Below are positions 22,154 to 31,104 of a stretch of DNA of 33,005 bases, in pieces. Both the position numbers and the translations under genes were made by a program. The stretch comes from a virus: IMG/VR virus record IMGVR_UViG_3300035698_010390, positions 1 through 33,005 of that record, one strand, 5' to 3'. The stretch's first letter is position 1; each line of letters begins with the position of its first letter. A model generated the notes under the pieces. It saw only the letters and a program-made list of their open reading frames with translations. It was not told where the DNA came from and ran no database searches.

Positions 22154-25100
22154 ATTCCAGACTCCAAAACCTCATCAAATGGGATGAGAACATTGTTTGC
22201 GTCAAAGATAGAAAAGCCGAAATCAGTTCTCTTGACTTTTGCCAGATAGGGAGAATTCACCCTGATCTGCTCCTTTATGGGACCCCAGATATAAACCTTG
22301 TAAGTGAGATGACTTTTATCGGTCACCTCTAGCAACTTATAAGGCTTCCCTTTTCTACTAACTTTATCCATTCCCTTTTTTACAACAAACCAGACGTTCT
22401 TATTCTTGGGTCCAGCATTTATAGAAGAAATCATTTTAATGTTGTTTTGCTTACACCAGTCTGAGATCTCTTCAGTGAAGATTTCAGATAGCGGAAATGA
22501 ATTTAGAAGACTGATTTTTGCTTGAATCTTCTCTTCTTTCGAAAATGGATCGAAAATTCCAACAGTGTCTTCGATTTGCTGCTGGAAGCGTTCGGGCGTC
22601 TTAACGTCCTTGTCTCCCCTCATATCAGACACGCAGTGCCAGAAGTGCCGATCGTTGTCAAACCTTTCATCGATGAGGTCCGTCAGGGCCTCACTTCTCA
22701 CAAGGATATCCACAACTCTTTTATTTACGAGCCTGTATACCATATCCTTATTGTACAACAAATCCTCTATCTTGATATAAGGCTTGTTCTTGATAATCTC
22801 CGTCACTGCCTTTGAACCAATGCCCTTTGTAAAAGTTAACGGCGAGACGAATACATTCTTAGCTCCAAGTTCCCACCTATCGGTTGAATGCTTGATGTTC
22901 GGAAGAGTTATCTTGATACCGTAATTCTTTACCTCATCAATCGCACGCTCCTTGTTGGCCCCATCTGATTCGCCTTCAAGATAGGAAATGATCCACTCAT
23001 CTGGGTAATAAGTGGCAAGCCAAGCACACTGAAAAGAGATGATGGAGTAAGATACTGCGTGCGACTTGTTGAAGCCATAGGCAGAGAACCATTCCATTTC
23101 CTGCCAAATTGCTTTGGCAGTCTCTTCTTTCATTTTCTTCTCTTTTGCACCATCTAGGAACTTGTTAAGAAGCATGTTATACTTCTCGGCAGAATCTCCC
23201 GTTCCCTTCTTGATAAGAAGTTTCCGAAGGCTATTACCTTCATCCAGAGTTAAGTCCTTGCCAATCGTATGTGCAATTTGTGCAATTTGTTCCTGAAAGA
23301 TGATGAATCCGCAAGTCTTTCCAAGGATATCCTTCAGAATTGGATGTTTGAAAGTGACAAGGTCATTGTCTTTCACGTCTAGATAGCTTGAGTCGACGTC
23401 AGCAGCTAATGGCCCAGGTCTGAAAATGGATGTTATCGTCGCGAGGTCAATCAAACTTTTTGGGTTCGCATTGGTCGCAAACTGTTGCATAGAAGACTCT
23501 GTGAATTGAAATATTCCAAGATAGTTTTGCTTCTTGAAGACTGACTTGTAAACCACAGAGTCATCAAAGTTTATAGTGTTCGGGTGCAAGAACTCATCGT
23601 AAAACTCTTTGATTTTAGGGAAGACATTCGTGCCTTCTGCCCTCTGGCTTCTAGGCTCAATAACCCCACGATTCTCAAGTATTCTTTCAATCGCATTTTC
23701 AAAAATCTCAAGAGTCTTCAATCCGAGGATATCAAATTTGATAAATCCGAATGGCTCTAGGTGTCTTACGTTTTGACCTTCGCTCCAAGGAGTTTGCATA
23801 ACCCCCTTACTGGCAATCAGCGGCATCTTTTCGTTCAAGTCCTCCAAGATGAGAACTCCACCGGCATGTCTTGAGTAGCTTCTCACCTGTCCTAGCAAAG
23901 CTTCAAGATGAGGCTCCACATCTGGATACTTCCTCAAGAATCTTTGGTAGGTACTGCTGAACTCTTTAATCTCTTCGTATGTTGGATCGTATACTCCAGC
24001 AGTGATACCCCGCTTTGCCTTCGCTCTCGGAGTAGCTTCTTCTAGTAATACGGTCGTCACTTCGTTTGCTTCGATATACGGAATATCGTAGAATTTCGCC
24101 ACGTCTTTAATGAGAGACTTGATCTTAAGAGTGTTGAGATTGGTGATTGGAATAACAGAGTATTCTCCCCACTTCTCTTTTAGAGACTCTTTGAATTCCA
24201 TTGGACGAGCAACATCGTAATCGATATCAGGGTAGTCCTTCACGTCTGACGGTCTCAGGAACCGCTCAAACATGAGGTCCCAGCGAATCGGGTCCACCTG
24301 AGTGATATCCAGCAGGTACGACACCAGCGAGCCCGCTGCTGACCCTCTACCAGCACCTGTGAGCCGATCCTCGTTAGCGGTCTCGGCGATCTTCTGCGTC
24401 GTCATGAAATAGTTTTCAAACTTTCTTTTTCCGATTACACCCAACTCGTACTTCAAGCGGTCCTTGTAGACCTTATTGTCAAGTCCGAGGTCTTCCAGTT
24501 TGGAGATACAATCTTTCGTAATCTCTTCCAGTGGATCTTGTCCCTCTTCTAGAATAAAAGAAGGAAGTTTGACAGTTGGATCAATCTCGATGTTCTCAAT
24601 TTCTTCATGGGCTATTTGATAGCTTCTCTCAATAGACTCCATCACAATATCGTCGTCGTACTCTACTTCACAACGACCAATATAATGTTTGTAGGAGTCC
24701 CACATTTGGTCTCCATTCTTCGGATACAGTTCATATCCAACTTCCTCCACGGTTGAAGGCAACGAGCTGTCCCCACCTTTGCCCAGCCATGCCATCTTCT
24801 TGTATAAGATTCTATCTTGCCAGTATTCCGGTCTTGCATAATGGGAATCTGCTGTAGATACAAGTTTGAATCCCACCTCCTTAGAGGCCCGAATGATCAT
24901 GTCGTTGACAAGGTGTTGTTCAGGGATGGAATTCCATTGAAGCTCTCCGTAGAAGTTGTCTCCAAACTCCCCATAGAATTGATCACCGATAGCTAGAATC
25001 TCGTCATAGACCTTGTCCAGTCCCTCATCTTTGTGAGCCCATAGCTTCTGAGCGAAGAGGCCACCTAGACAGGCAGACGAGATGATTAGACCTTCTTTGT

Positions 25101-25620
25101 TCTCCTTAAGAAGATCAAAATCCATTCTAGGGTATCTATAAAAATAATCTTTCGTATATGACTTGGAAACTACCTTAAATAGATTCTTTAAACCAATTTC
25201 GTTCTTTGCCAAGACTACGAGATGTGATCGTAAATTTAATGGGTTACGCTTCTTGGTGCTTTTGGTTTCTGCCTCGTTTTCAACGATCTCGGCATCACTG
25301 TCTGACTTGCGAGCCTTCTTCTCGTTCTTCTTACTCTCGTATAGATCCCACCAGTCTTCGGTTGAATCAATATAATATCCCTCGCAGCCAAAGATTGGTT
25401 TGAAATCTTTACCTTCCTTTTTCATCTTCTGGGCATGTAGGTACTGCCAAGAGAACCCATTCATATTACCGTGATCGGTAAGAGCTAAAGCATCCATTCC
25501 ATTTTCATGGGCGAACTCCATATGTTCACTGGGATAATTTAGGGCGTCTCCTGGGGATCCAACTGTTGAGTGGGCATGTAGCCCAACGAACTTAACGTTC
25601 GACTTTGTTATATCTGTCAT
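22150..25620 (-). CDS. dnaE: DNA polymerase III alpha subunit (DnaE type)
   Basis: 1156 residues, the usual length of bacterial DnaE. The N-terminal PHP domain has LHAHS at 14-18, TDHG at 48-51, GCEGYYID and later ADSHYARPE, so the metal ligands of an active PHP nuclease seem kept. A lysine/glutamate-rich insert lies near 95-125. The polymerase part has GRGSAAGS near 425 and PDIDYD near 466 with two catalytic Asp, then KSHAVSYS. A C-terminal OB-like region follows. It would replicate the phage genome, possibly with host clamp and loader, since none are seen here. ATG start two bases from the upstream gene. Confidence 0.93.
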   Translation of the reverse strand: MTDITKSNVKFVGLHAHSTVGSPGDALNYPSEHMEFAHENGMDALALTDHGNMNGFSWQYLHAQKMKKEGKDFKPIFGCEGYYIDSTEDWWDLYESKKNEKKARKSDSDAEIVENEAETKSTKKRNPLNLRSHLVVLAKNEIGLKNLFKVVSKSYTKDYFYRYPRMDFDLLKENKEGLIISSACLGGLFAQKLWAHKDEGLDKVYDEILAIGDQFYGEFGDNFYGELQWNSIPEQHLVNDMIIRASKEVGFKLVSTADSHYARPEYWQDRILYKKMAWLGKGGDSSLPSTVEEVGYELYPKNGDQMWDSYKHYIGRCEVEYDDDIVMESIERSYQIAHEEIENIEIDPTVKLPSFILEEGQDPLEEITKDCISKLEDLGLDNKVYKDRLKYELGVIGKRKFENYFMTTQKIAETANEDRLTGAGRGSAAGSLVSYLLDITQVDPIRWDLMFERFLRPSDVKDYPDIDYDVARPMEFKESLKEKWGEYSVIPITNLNTLKIKSLIKDVAKFYDIPYIEANEVTTVLLEEATPRAKAKRGITAGVYDPTYEEIKEFSSTYQRFLRKYPDVEPHLEALLGQVRSYSRHAGGVLILEDLNEKMPLIASKGVMQTPWSEGQNVRHLEPFGFIKFDILGLKTLEIFENAIERILENRGVIEPRSQRAEGTNVFPKIKEFYDEFLHPNTINFDDSVVYKSVFKKQNYLGIFQFTESSMQQFATNANPKSLIDLATITSIFRPGPLAADVDSSYLDVKDNDLVTFKHPILKDILGKTCGFIIFQEQIAQIAHTIGKDLTLDEGNSLRKLLIKKGTGDSAEKYNMLLNKFLDGAKEKKMKEETAKAIWQEMEWFSAYGFNKSHAVSYSIISFQCAWLATYYPDEWIISYLEGESDGANKERAIDEVKNYGIKITLPNIKHSTDRWELGAKNVFVSPLTFTKGIGSKAVTEIIKNKPYIKIEDLLYNKDMVYRLVNKRVVDILVRSEALTDLIDERFDNDRHFWHCVSDMRGDKDVKTPERFQQQIEDTVGIFDPFSKEEKIQAKISLLNSFPLSEIFTEEISDWCKQNNIKMISSINAGPKNKNVWFVVKKGMDKVSRKGKPYKLLEVTDKSHLTYKVYIWGPIKEQIRVNSPYLAKVKRTDFGFSIFDANNVLIPFDEVLESGI

Positions 25621-25621
25621 C

Positions 25622-26461
25622 TCATACCTTCACCATTGTTCTTCTTTCGAATAATCGCATATGTGGGGTGGTGTACCCATCTTCTTCTTTGAAGAATTTA
25701 AGAATGCCTTCCCAACTTGAAAGATCATAGTACCAAGTCATTGGTATATCTAGGTCGTTTCCTTCTGGGAGATTGGAATACACATCCCCCAAAGAAAAGT
25801 TTCTAGAAGTATATCTTAGGCTACGCTTGCTTTTAGCAGCGATCACCTCATTGTCCTTCACCCAACGGCGCAAGTCAAGGACGTGTTTGTGCTGAATAAT
25901 ACAGGGCAACCACAAGTTATCTTTAATCGTCTTCCCTTCGTAAGAAAAGAAGACCTTGTCGTGAGTCCAGATCTTTGCCCGCTGCTTCATAAAGAAACTG
26001 TAAGGGTATGCCCCGTATGGAAAGGAGAGATAATATCTGTCAACGTTTCCCCTCTTCCTTTGTCCTCTTTGTGTCTGATGTGCAGTCATGGCAGAGTTGA
26101 TAGCCGCCCAGGCGTAACTGTCTCGCTTGCCCCTGTCTCCGTACTTCATTGGAATATAGAAAATGGGAATTCTTCTCAGGTGATTGAAATAGCGTTTAGT
26201 CTTTCTCAAATCCGGGACGGTGAAGATTATCGGGTCAATTACCGTATCTCCCAGTTTATACTTCAGGATGAGGGCTAGTTTGGCAGGACAGGTTACCCAG
26301 ATTTGATCGCATCCTGCGAAAGCGCATTCAAGGATTGCTTTTTCGACTGCCGTGATATCCTTTCCAATTGGAATCTCTGAATCGTGCCACCTAAACTTGA
26401 GGTCCCCAACGGGTCTTCCATCTGCTGCAACACATCCAATAAACTGTCTATCGTATGCCAT
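25622..26461 (-). CDS. Probable nucleotidyltransferase-like protein, 279 aa
   Basis: The N-terminus (FIGCVAADGRPVGDLKFRWH, then AILECAFAGCDQIWVTCP) recalls sugar-nucleotidyltransferases, which open with a GxG-type loop and later read aGcdqIwV. The rest is not recognised (YYLSFPYGAYPYSFFMK). Ends two bases before DnaE. Weak family call. Confidence 0.55.
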   Translation of the reverse strand: MAYDRQFIGCVAADGRPVGDLKFRWHDSEIPIGKDITAVEKAILECAFAGCDQIWVTCPAKLALILKYKLGDTVIDPIIFTVPDLRKTKRYFNHLRRIPIFYIPMKYGDRGKRDSYAWAAINSAMTAHQTQRGQRKRGNVDRYYLSFPYGAYPYSFFMKQRAKIWTHDKVFFSYEGKTIKDNLWLPCIIQHKHVLDLRRWVKDNEVIAAKSKRSLRYTSRNFSLGDVYSNLPEGNDLDIPMTWYYDLSSWEGILKFFKEEDGYTTPHMRLFERRTMVKV

Positions 26462-27222
26462 AAAAACTTAACATCTTTCGTATCTTTTACGAATGTGGGG
26501 GACGCATTCAAAATATCTCTTTTAAGTATTTTAATCCTACCATCATCGAATCGGCTTCGTTCCAATTTATCAATGACAATCTGTGAAATAGCGTACTTAA
26601 TATATATCTCCGAATTGGAGAAGTCTTCTAGGTTTTGCTCATTATCTGCAAAAAAAGCGACCCCAAAAGATCGGAAACAACGTTGTCCAGAAGTTTGGCC
26701 AAGTAAATGTAAAACTCTAAAATGGTCATCATCATTTTTCCCCTTAAAGATGTCGATGTGAGTTGATATTGCAGAAGAGAATGAGACAAAATCTCTAATC
26801 AGCTTTTTTGGGTTTTCAGTCAGTTCGAAATCAAATTCTTCGAAATTCCCCCATTCAAATTGTGGATTCACAACTTCGCATTTTTTAAACTCAATGGTAG
26901 AGTTGGAAGAGGGGCTGATCAAGTTGATAGTTCGCTTATTAAAACTGACCCTGTTGAACCCAGAGGATATTATCTTGCCCCTAAGACCCATCAGAAATAT
27001 GACGTACTTTTCAAGCTCTTTCAACAAAGAGTGAATCTTGACCCTGTCATCGTCAATATTTATTACTTTGGTGAAATTAAATTCTTGGATCTCCAACTCG
27101 ACTGGCATATAAGAATTGTCTATAACTGGCTTATATGCCACAGGCACGAAAACGAGGTCGTTGGCGTAGGAATACAAAAGAGCTTCAATGCCATCTCCGA
27201 TTACAATATGTTTAAACTGCAA
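26293..27222 (-). CDS. Hypothetical protein, 309 codons open; probably about 250 aa after frame repair
   Basis: The N-terminus FKHIVIGDGIEALLYSYAND has a GxGxxA-like nucleotide-binding turn. The middle contains HFRVLHLLGQTSGQRCFRSF. The open frame overlaps the next gene by 169 bases, which is very unusual. Restoring one base at the C5 run (plus-strand G5 at 26497-26501) ends the protein PHIRKRYERC at 26468-26470, six bases before the next ATG, which is far more natural. Function unknown; Rossmann-like fold possible. Confidence 0.6.
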   Translation of the reverse strand: MQFKHIVIGDGIEALLYSYANDLVFVPVAYKPVIDNSYMPVELEIQEFNFTKVINIDDDRVKIHSLLKELEKYVIFLMGLRGKIISSGFNRVSFNKRTINLISPSSNSTIEFKKCEVVNPQFEWGNFEEFDFELTENPKKLIRDFVSFSSAISTHIDIFKGKNDDDHFRVLHLLGQTSGQRCFRSFGVAFFADNEQNLEDFSNSEIYIKYAISQIVIDKLERSRFDDGRIKILKRDILNASPTFVKDTKDVKFLWHTIDSLLDVLQQMEDPLGTSSLGGTIQRFQLERISRQSKKQSLNALSQDAIKSG

Positions 27223-27268
27223 TTGGAAATTTGATTGGGGCTAGATCAATGTACTCGTACAAGTGAAC

Positions 27269-27880
27269 CTACTTTATTTTGGTTTTCTTAAGCTTGAGAT
27301 CTTTAGTGAGTAACATCCACCCAATCAGCCTCGCATCCTTTCTCTGCAAGATCTTATGAACGTGTTCCTCCACTGTCGGGAGTGCCTGTGAAATGCCCCA
27401 ATTGCTTACATGCCTATACATTTGAGACTCTTCGTCAAACGTCAAGCACATCATATGTCCGCTCAATCTGGTGAATGGATGCCACAGCTTCTTCCACCAT
27501 GTGCTTGGCTTTTTGTTTTTAGCGTAGGAACAAGAGAACAGTATAGGACTATACTTCGAATCAATTGTGTGCGATGCCCAAGAAGAGAAATCGTCGCAGT
27601 CGAGAGCTTTTTTTGGCTGCGGGTATCCGCCTTTCACTTGATTGATTGCATACTGTACAAATTGGGGCGAGCCCGTTGAGTCCCAAAGTTCTCTCCAACT
27701 ATCGGCTCTCCACTTGAGGTGCCTCAACTCCTTATCTGCTGACTCTATAGAAAGATTCTTCTCCAGTTCTACACCTTTGTAGCCACCTTGCCAAATCTTC
27801 CTATATAACTTCGACCATAAGAAATATACTCTAGAATTTACAAACAACCACCATATACAACTAATAAATTTTACCCACAT
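27269..27880 (-). CDS. Transglutaminase-like (cysteine-peptidase fold) membrane-associated protein
   Basis: 203 residues. The N-terminal 30 are hydrophobic and aromatic (ISCIWWLFVNSRVYFLW), a likely membrane anchor. Then ALDCDDFSSWA with Cys95, GHMMCLTFD with His142 and HVSNWG with Asn160 form the Cys-His-Asp/Asn order of transglutaminase-like enzymes. It could be a protease, a peptide-bond or cell-wall hydrolase, or an inactive relative. Thirteen bases from the GroES-like gene. Confidence 0.65.
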   Translation of the reverse strand: MWVKFISCIWWLFVNSRVYFLWSKLYRKIWQGGYKGVELEKNLSIESADKELRHLKWRADSWRELWDSTGSPQFVQYAINQVKGGYPQPKKALDCDDFSSWASHTIDSKYSPILFSCSYAKNKKPSTWWKKLWHPFTRLSGHMMCLTFDEESQMYRHVSNWGISQALPTVEEHVHKILQRKDARLIGWMLLTKDLKLKKTKIK

Positions 27881-27892
27881 AACGCTTTTCTC

Positions 27893-28195
27893 CTAAAGTA
27901 AATCTTCCGCATCAACAGTACATACTAAAGCACTTACTGGTACAAAGCAGTAGGAAACTCCATCGTATTTAACACGCTCTAACAGGAACGACTCGACTAT
28001 TGCAGTCTTGGGACAAATATCAAATTTCGAGTCCTCACCGGAATAAGCCAGCAAGACGACAGACGTATATTTGCCCTCTTCTTGAAGTACCTTCTCATAA
28101 AAGATTTTGCCAGAACGTGCAGTTTCGTCAGTTTTTCGAAGTTCAACCTCTACCAAAAATCTGTTGTTGCGGGGTATGAGAAATCTTTTTTCCAT
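27893..28195 (-). CDS. Possible GroES-like co-chaperonin, 100 aa
   Basis: MEKRFLIPRNNRFLVEVELR, then SVVLLAYSGEDSKFDICPKT and a final VKYDGVSYCFVPVSALVCTV. This resembles the GroES pattern: a conserved N-terminal strand with an (R)V(L)V core, a gap where the mobile loop lies, a G-x-x-x-D turn, and an ending like IDGxxYxxVxxSDILAxV. Size is right, identity is low. I start at the inner ATG with GGAG upstream. A GroEL gene exists 13 kb away. Alternative: a small beta-barrel protein of unknown role. Confidence 0.5.
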   Translation of the reverse strand: MEKRFLIPRNNRFLVEVELRKTDETARSGKIFYEKVLQEEGKYTSVVLLAYSGEDSKFDICPKTAIVESFLLERVKYDGVSYCFVPVSALVCTVDAEDLL

Positions 28196-28196
28196 G

Positions 28197-28631
28197 TCAG
28201 TCTCCGTTTCCATGCAATATATATGATTCTATATAAGTCTTTTCGCTTTTCGTAAAGATATTGTTAGTATTCATTGACCGTATGGCTTCCCAGAGATACT
28301 TCAAATCCCCGATGAGAACATAGCGCATAACTTGTTCGAATATGTAATTCTCTTCTTCACTAAAGCTCCAGCTTTTTGCAAACAGGACACGCCTTTCTTC
28401 AGACTCTTTCGTTCGTATAGCTACATAATAGCCGAGTTGATTCTGACGGTTTAATTCGCGCTCTAAATACCAGCAACCTTTTCTATAATCTTCTTCCGGC
28501 TTGTCTTTGTACTTGTATCGACAGAAATACTTAAGCCAATTTCCAATGCAAAAATCTAGTTTAAAATCTTCAATGAAATCAATTACTTCCAGCCCAATAT
28601 TGTAATGAGTAGGGTGATCAACAGCCGACAA
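28197..28631 (-). CDS. DUF3310 protein (T7 gp1.7-like)
   Basis: The first 60 residues match DUF3310: DHPTHYNIGLEVIDFIED, LDFCIGNWLKYFCRYKYKDK, then EDYRKGCWYLERELNR. In phage T7 the family member gp1.7 is a nucleotide kinase. The C-terminal half here is an extra helical region. It overlaps PurA by 14 bases, in keeping with a nucleotide-supply role. Confidence 0.8.
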   Translation of the reverse strand: MSAVDHPTHYNIGLEVIDFIEDFKLDFCIGNWLKYFCRYKYKDKPEEDYRKGCWYLERELNRQNQLGYYVAIRTKESEERRVLFAKSWSFSEEENYIFEQVMRYVLIGDLKYLWEAIRSMNTNNIFTKSEKTYIESYILHGNGD

Positions 28632-29829
28632 CTTGCTCCCTCCCTGGTCCGGTTGAAACCTTCTTGATTCTCACTTCAAGAACATTCTCGATATAAGTTA
28701 AGAATCTTTTAAATGACTCGGGAAAATCTGCGGGCGTCGTTACACCACTTAAATCTCCCCACCCTCTAAATGGCATATACTCAACTTCTCCGTCATCGTG
28801 GGTGTAGACCCCAACATAAACAGTCTCAAGTTGACCTATAACATCAGACTTAGTAATCGCCAACTCATCAACGGGACAAACTTCCAAAGCCTTCTTCATC
28901 TGGGTCAAGTCGAGCCAGCCGCACTTGCGAGGTCGGCCCGTAGTGGCCCCCCATTCCCTGCCAATTTCTCGGACGATCTCTTGCGTCTCTGGTTCCATCT
29001 CTGTGTCGAATGGGCCTGTCCCTACTCTTGTCGCGTATGCTTTAAACACGCCGGTAACGCTCCAGGCTCGATCTCTCATTGGGTAATGAAGGAAAAACCA
29101 TTCCGGCAGCACTGAAGAGCTAGTGACGTATGGGTAATACCCATGGATTATGTCGAGCATTACTGCTTGCGCTCCTTCCATGAGATATGTGTCATCGCTT
29201 GAGATGATGTTTTTATCACTAACGATATAAGGTTTTAGTTCCTTCCCAAGTTGATATAATTTTTCCGTCATCAGCGTAGGTTCGAAAGAGCGTCTGTTGT
29301 TAGCAGAAAACAACATATTCTTTTCGTACAATACTTCACTTATCTTGTTAAATAAGTTTTCGAAGTTAAATAAGTCCTTAACAAAGATAGATTTACGAGC
29401 AAAGAAATCCTCATACGCTGGTCCCACACCTGTCTTTGTGGTCCCAAGCTGTTCTTTATAAAGGTCTTCTTCCCTTAGCCGATCCAACTCTATATGATAG
29501 GGCATGATCAAAGGAACCCTTTCAGATACTACTAGATTCTTACCGGGAGCAACTTTGCACCCGATCTTTCTCGCATTGAAAATTTCTCCCTTTAGAATAA
29601 AAGGGTCAAGAACAGTGCCAGCAACAATATAGTTCTTTACATGATCGTGCATGACCCCGGACGGGAGAATATGAGTAACGAGTTTTTTATCACCCTTGAT
29701 AATGGTATGGCCAGAGTTATTGCCGCCATTGTATCTTACAACTTTGAAATGCTTTTCAGCAAAAAGATCAGTAAACTTGCCCTTTCCTTCGTCCCCCCAC
29801 TGCATTCCAACTACAAAATTAAATGTCAT
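28618..29829 (-). CDS. purA: Adenylosuccinate synthetase
   Basis: 403 residues against about 430 in bacteria. GDEGKGK at 12-18 with catalytic Asp13, GGNNSGHTI with His41, GTTKTGVGPAYEDFFARK, a TRVGTGPFDTE segment, GATTGRPRKCGW, and STGPGRE near the end are all in place. It joins IMP and aspartate, using GTP, to give adenylosuccinate on the way to AMP. The retained Asp13 argues against PurZ, the 2-aminoadenine version found in Z-genome phages, which has a Ser/Thr there. Starts at ATG, overlaps DUF3310. Confidence 0.92.
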   Translation of the reverse strand: MTFNFVVGMQWGDEGKGKFTDLFAEKHFKVVRYNGGNNSGHTIIKGDKKLVTHILPSGVMHDHVKNYIVAGTVLDPFILKGEIFNARKIGCKVAPGKNLVVSERVPLIMPYHIELDRLREEDLYKEQLGTTKTGVGPAYEDFFARKSIFVKDLFNFENLFNKISEVLYEKNMLFSANNRRSFEPTLMTEKLYQLGKELKPYIVSDKNIISSDDTYLMEGAQAVMLDIIHGYYPYVTSSSVLPEWFFLHYPMRDRAWSVTGVFKAYATRVGTGPFDTEMEPETQEIVREIGREWGATTGRPRKCGWLDLTQMKKALEVCPVDELAITKSDVIGQLETVYVGVYTHDDGEVEYMPFRGWGDLSGVTTPADFPESFKRFLTYIENVLEVRIKKVSTGPGREQVVGC

Positions 29830-30361
29830 TATCGTCCTTTAGTTTAATATAAAACGAAGTGATTGGTGGTAATCCAACCACCCTATCAATGAAAGGTTCC
29901 CCTACTAGGGCAGCGGCGTCGCAAATTCTGCATCCTGTTCCATGTGTATGACCATCTTCGTCACAATCATAATTATCACGGATATCTTCTGCAAAACTCC
30001 GAAGAAGTCCAACCTCGGCGCGTAGGGCTACCACCTCGGCGCGAAGCGTCTCTATCTGCCGTCGATGCTCCGGCGTGTCGAATGAATGCGCGAGCTGTTT
30101 CCACCGCTCGACCTCGGCGCGTAGGGTGTCGCGTTCGGACTCGACGTCCCGACACTGCTTAAACCAGCCGTCGCGATTGACGTACACGTCTTCCAAGAGA
30201 GCGATCAGATCATCGCGCTTGGCCTCCGCAGCTAAGCCAATATCGAGAGCAGCGCACGCGCCACAGTTCGGGTCGCGCATGCCCGGTGACGACTCTGGCC
30301 CTGGACACAGCCCCACGTAAGCGTGGTGCCCGAACAGTAACGTGTTCATGTCAATTCCCAT
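29819..30361 (-). CDS. Coiled-coil protein spanning the GC shift, about 180 aa
   Basis: The N-terminal two thirds are GC-rich with repeated LRAEV units, seen as three copies of ACCTCGGCGCG on the plus strand at 30012, 30033 and 30111. The C-terminal third is AT-rich and carries CDEDGHTHGTGCRICDA, a possible metal-binding patch. The frame stays open across the composition change near 29,990. This is either an in-frame fusion of two sources or a homologous-recombination join. The start may be residue 1 or 5. Overlaps PurA by 11 bases. Confidence 0.6.
   Translation of the reverse strand: MGIDMNTLLFGHHAYVGLCPGPESSPGMRDPNCGACAALDIGLAAEAKRDDLIALLEDVYVNRDGWFKQCRDVESERDTLRAEVERWKQLAHSFDTPEHRRQIETLRAEVVALRAEVGLLRSFAEDIRDNYDCDEDGHTHGTGCRICDAAALVGEPFIDRVVGLPPITSFYIKLKDDNDI
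30012..30121. repeat. Short repeats within the coiled-coil gene
   Basis: Three direct copies of ACCTCGGCGCG, two of them extended to ACCTCGGCGCGTAGGG. They encode the LRAEV heptad unit and probably arose by internal duplication. Confidence 0.7.
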
Positions 30362-30434
30362 CGTCGGCCTCCAGTAGTTCGTGGTGCTCGCCGCTCTCAG
30401 TCTCCAGATCGGGCCTCTATCTCGGTGGCTGCGC

Positions 30435-31097
30435 TCACGTCAGCCCTGCCCCTGCGAACAGTTGCCCTTGTGCCCACGCCGGCTCTGGCGCGGTGTCAAC
30501 GAGCGGCCCCCACTGAGCCGCCATTGCATCCGCTATGCCCTGATAGGTTACTGCGCGGAGCCGAGCGCGGTCAGCGCTGGGCGGCAGCCGGTTCTGGCCG
30601 CTATCGGTCTGATTCGCCCAGCGCCGCCGCCCGGCTACCGACCGCCCGGCTACCAGCCTGGTTGCGCGCAAGCGCGGCAGCCCCTTCAGCCATAGGCCCG
30701 TCGCCTTGGACGCGTCATGACCGTAGCTGTAGGGATGGACGTACTGGTCAGCGGGTCGCAGAGCCACGCCAGCACGCCCAGGCGGATTCTCGACAGCGAT
30801 GCGCGGCACGGGCGCCAGTAGAAGCGCCTCAAAGAAGCGCAGCGCAGCGTCTGTCTTAGCCTCACGCCCTGGACGGCGCCGGTTCCAGTGGAGCCCAGAG
30901 CTTGCCAGGTAGGTGCATGGTGGGTGGGCGATCATCAGGTCCCAGCCCCATTGTGCAACCCGCAGGGCGTCACCGACGATGTAGTCGCCACCCGCGTCGC
31001 ACGGGACCACGTCACAGCACCAGGCGTCGTGCCCCTGCGCCGCGAAGGCGTCGCGCACGATCCCCGACCGTTCGCAGGCGATAAGCACTCGCCCCAT
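30435..31097 (-). CDS. Cytosine-methyltransferase-like phage protein
   Basis: MGRVLIACERSGIVRDAFAA, then DLMIAHPPCTYLASSG with a Pro-Pro-Cys that fits C5-methyltransferase motif IV, VENPPGRAG as motif VI, SKATGLWLKGLP and a closing YQGIADAMAAQWG. This set is typical of a phage family annotated as DNA cytosine methyltransferase. It lacks a clear target-recognition domain, so activity is uncertain. The start is the ATG with AGGGGTG, not the longer frame. Confidence 0.75.
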   Translation of the reverse strand: MGRVLIACERSGIVRDAFAAQGHDAWCCDVVPCDAGGDYIVGDALRVAQWGWDLMIAHPPCTYLASSGLHWNRRRPGREAKTDAALRFFEALLLAPVPRIAVENPPGRAGVALRPADQYVHPYSYGHDASKATGLWLKGLPRLRATRLVAGRSVAGRRRWANQTDSGQNRLPPSADRARLRAVTYQGIADAMAAQWGPLVDTAPEPAWAQGQLFAGAGLT

Positions 31098-31104
31098 CAC
31101 CCCA

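Noticed and set aside
28618-29829. PurZ of a 2-aminoadenine (Z) genome
   Set aside because: Catalytic Asp13 is retained in GDEGKGK and no DatZ- or MazZ-like gene is seen here.
30381-31084. Several overlapping plus-strand frames rich in Arg, Pro and Ala
   Set aside because: They lie opposite the methyltransferase-like gene and have the composition of antisense GC-rich DNA.
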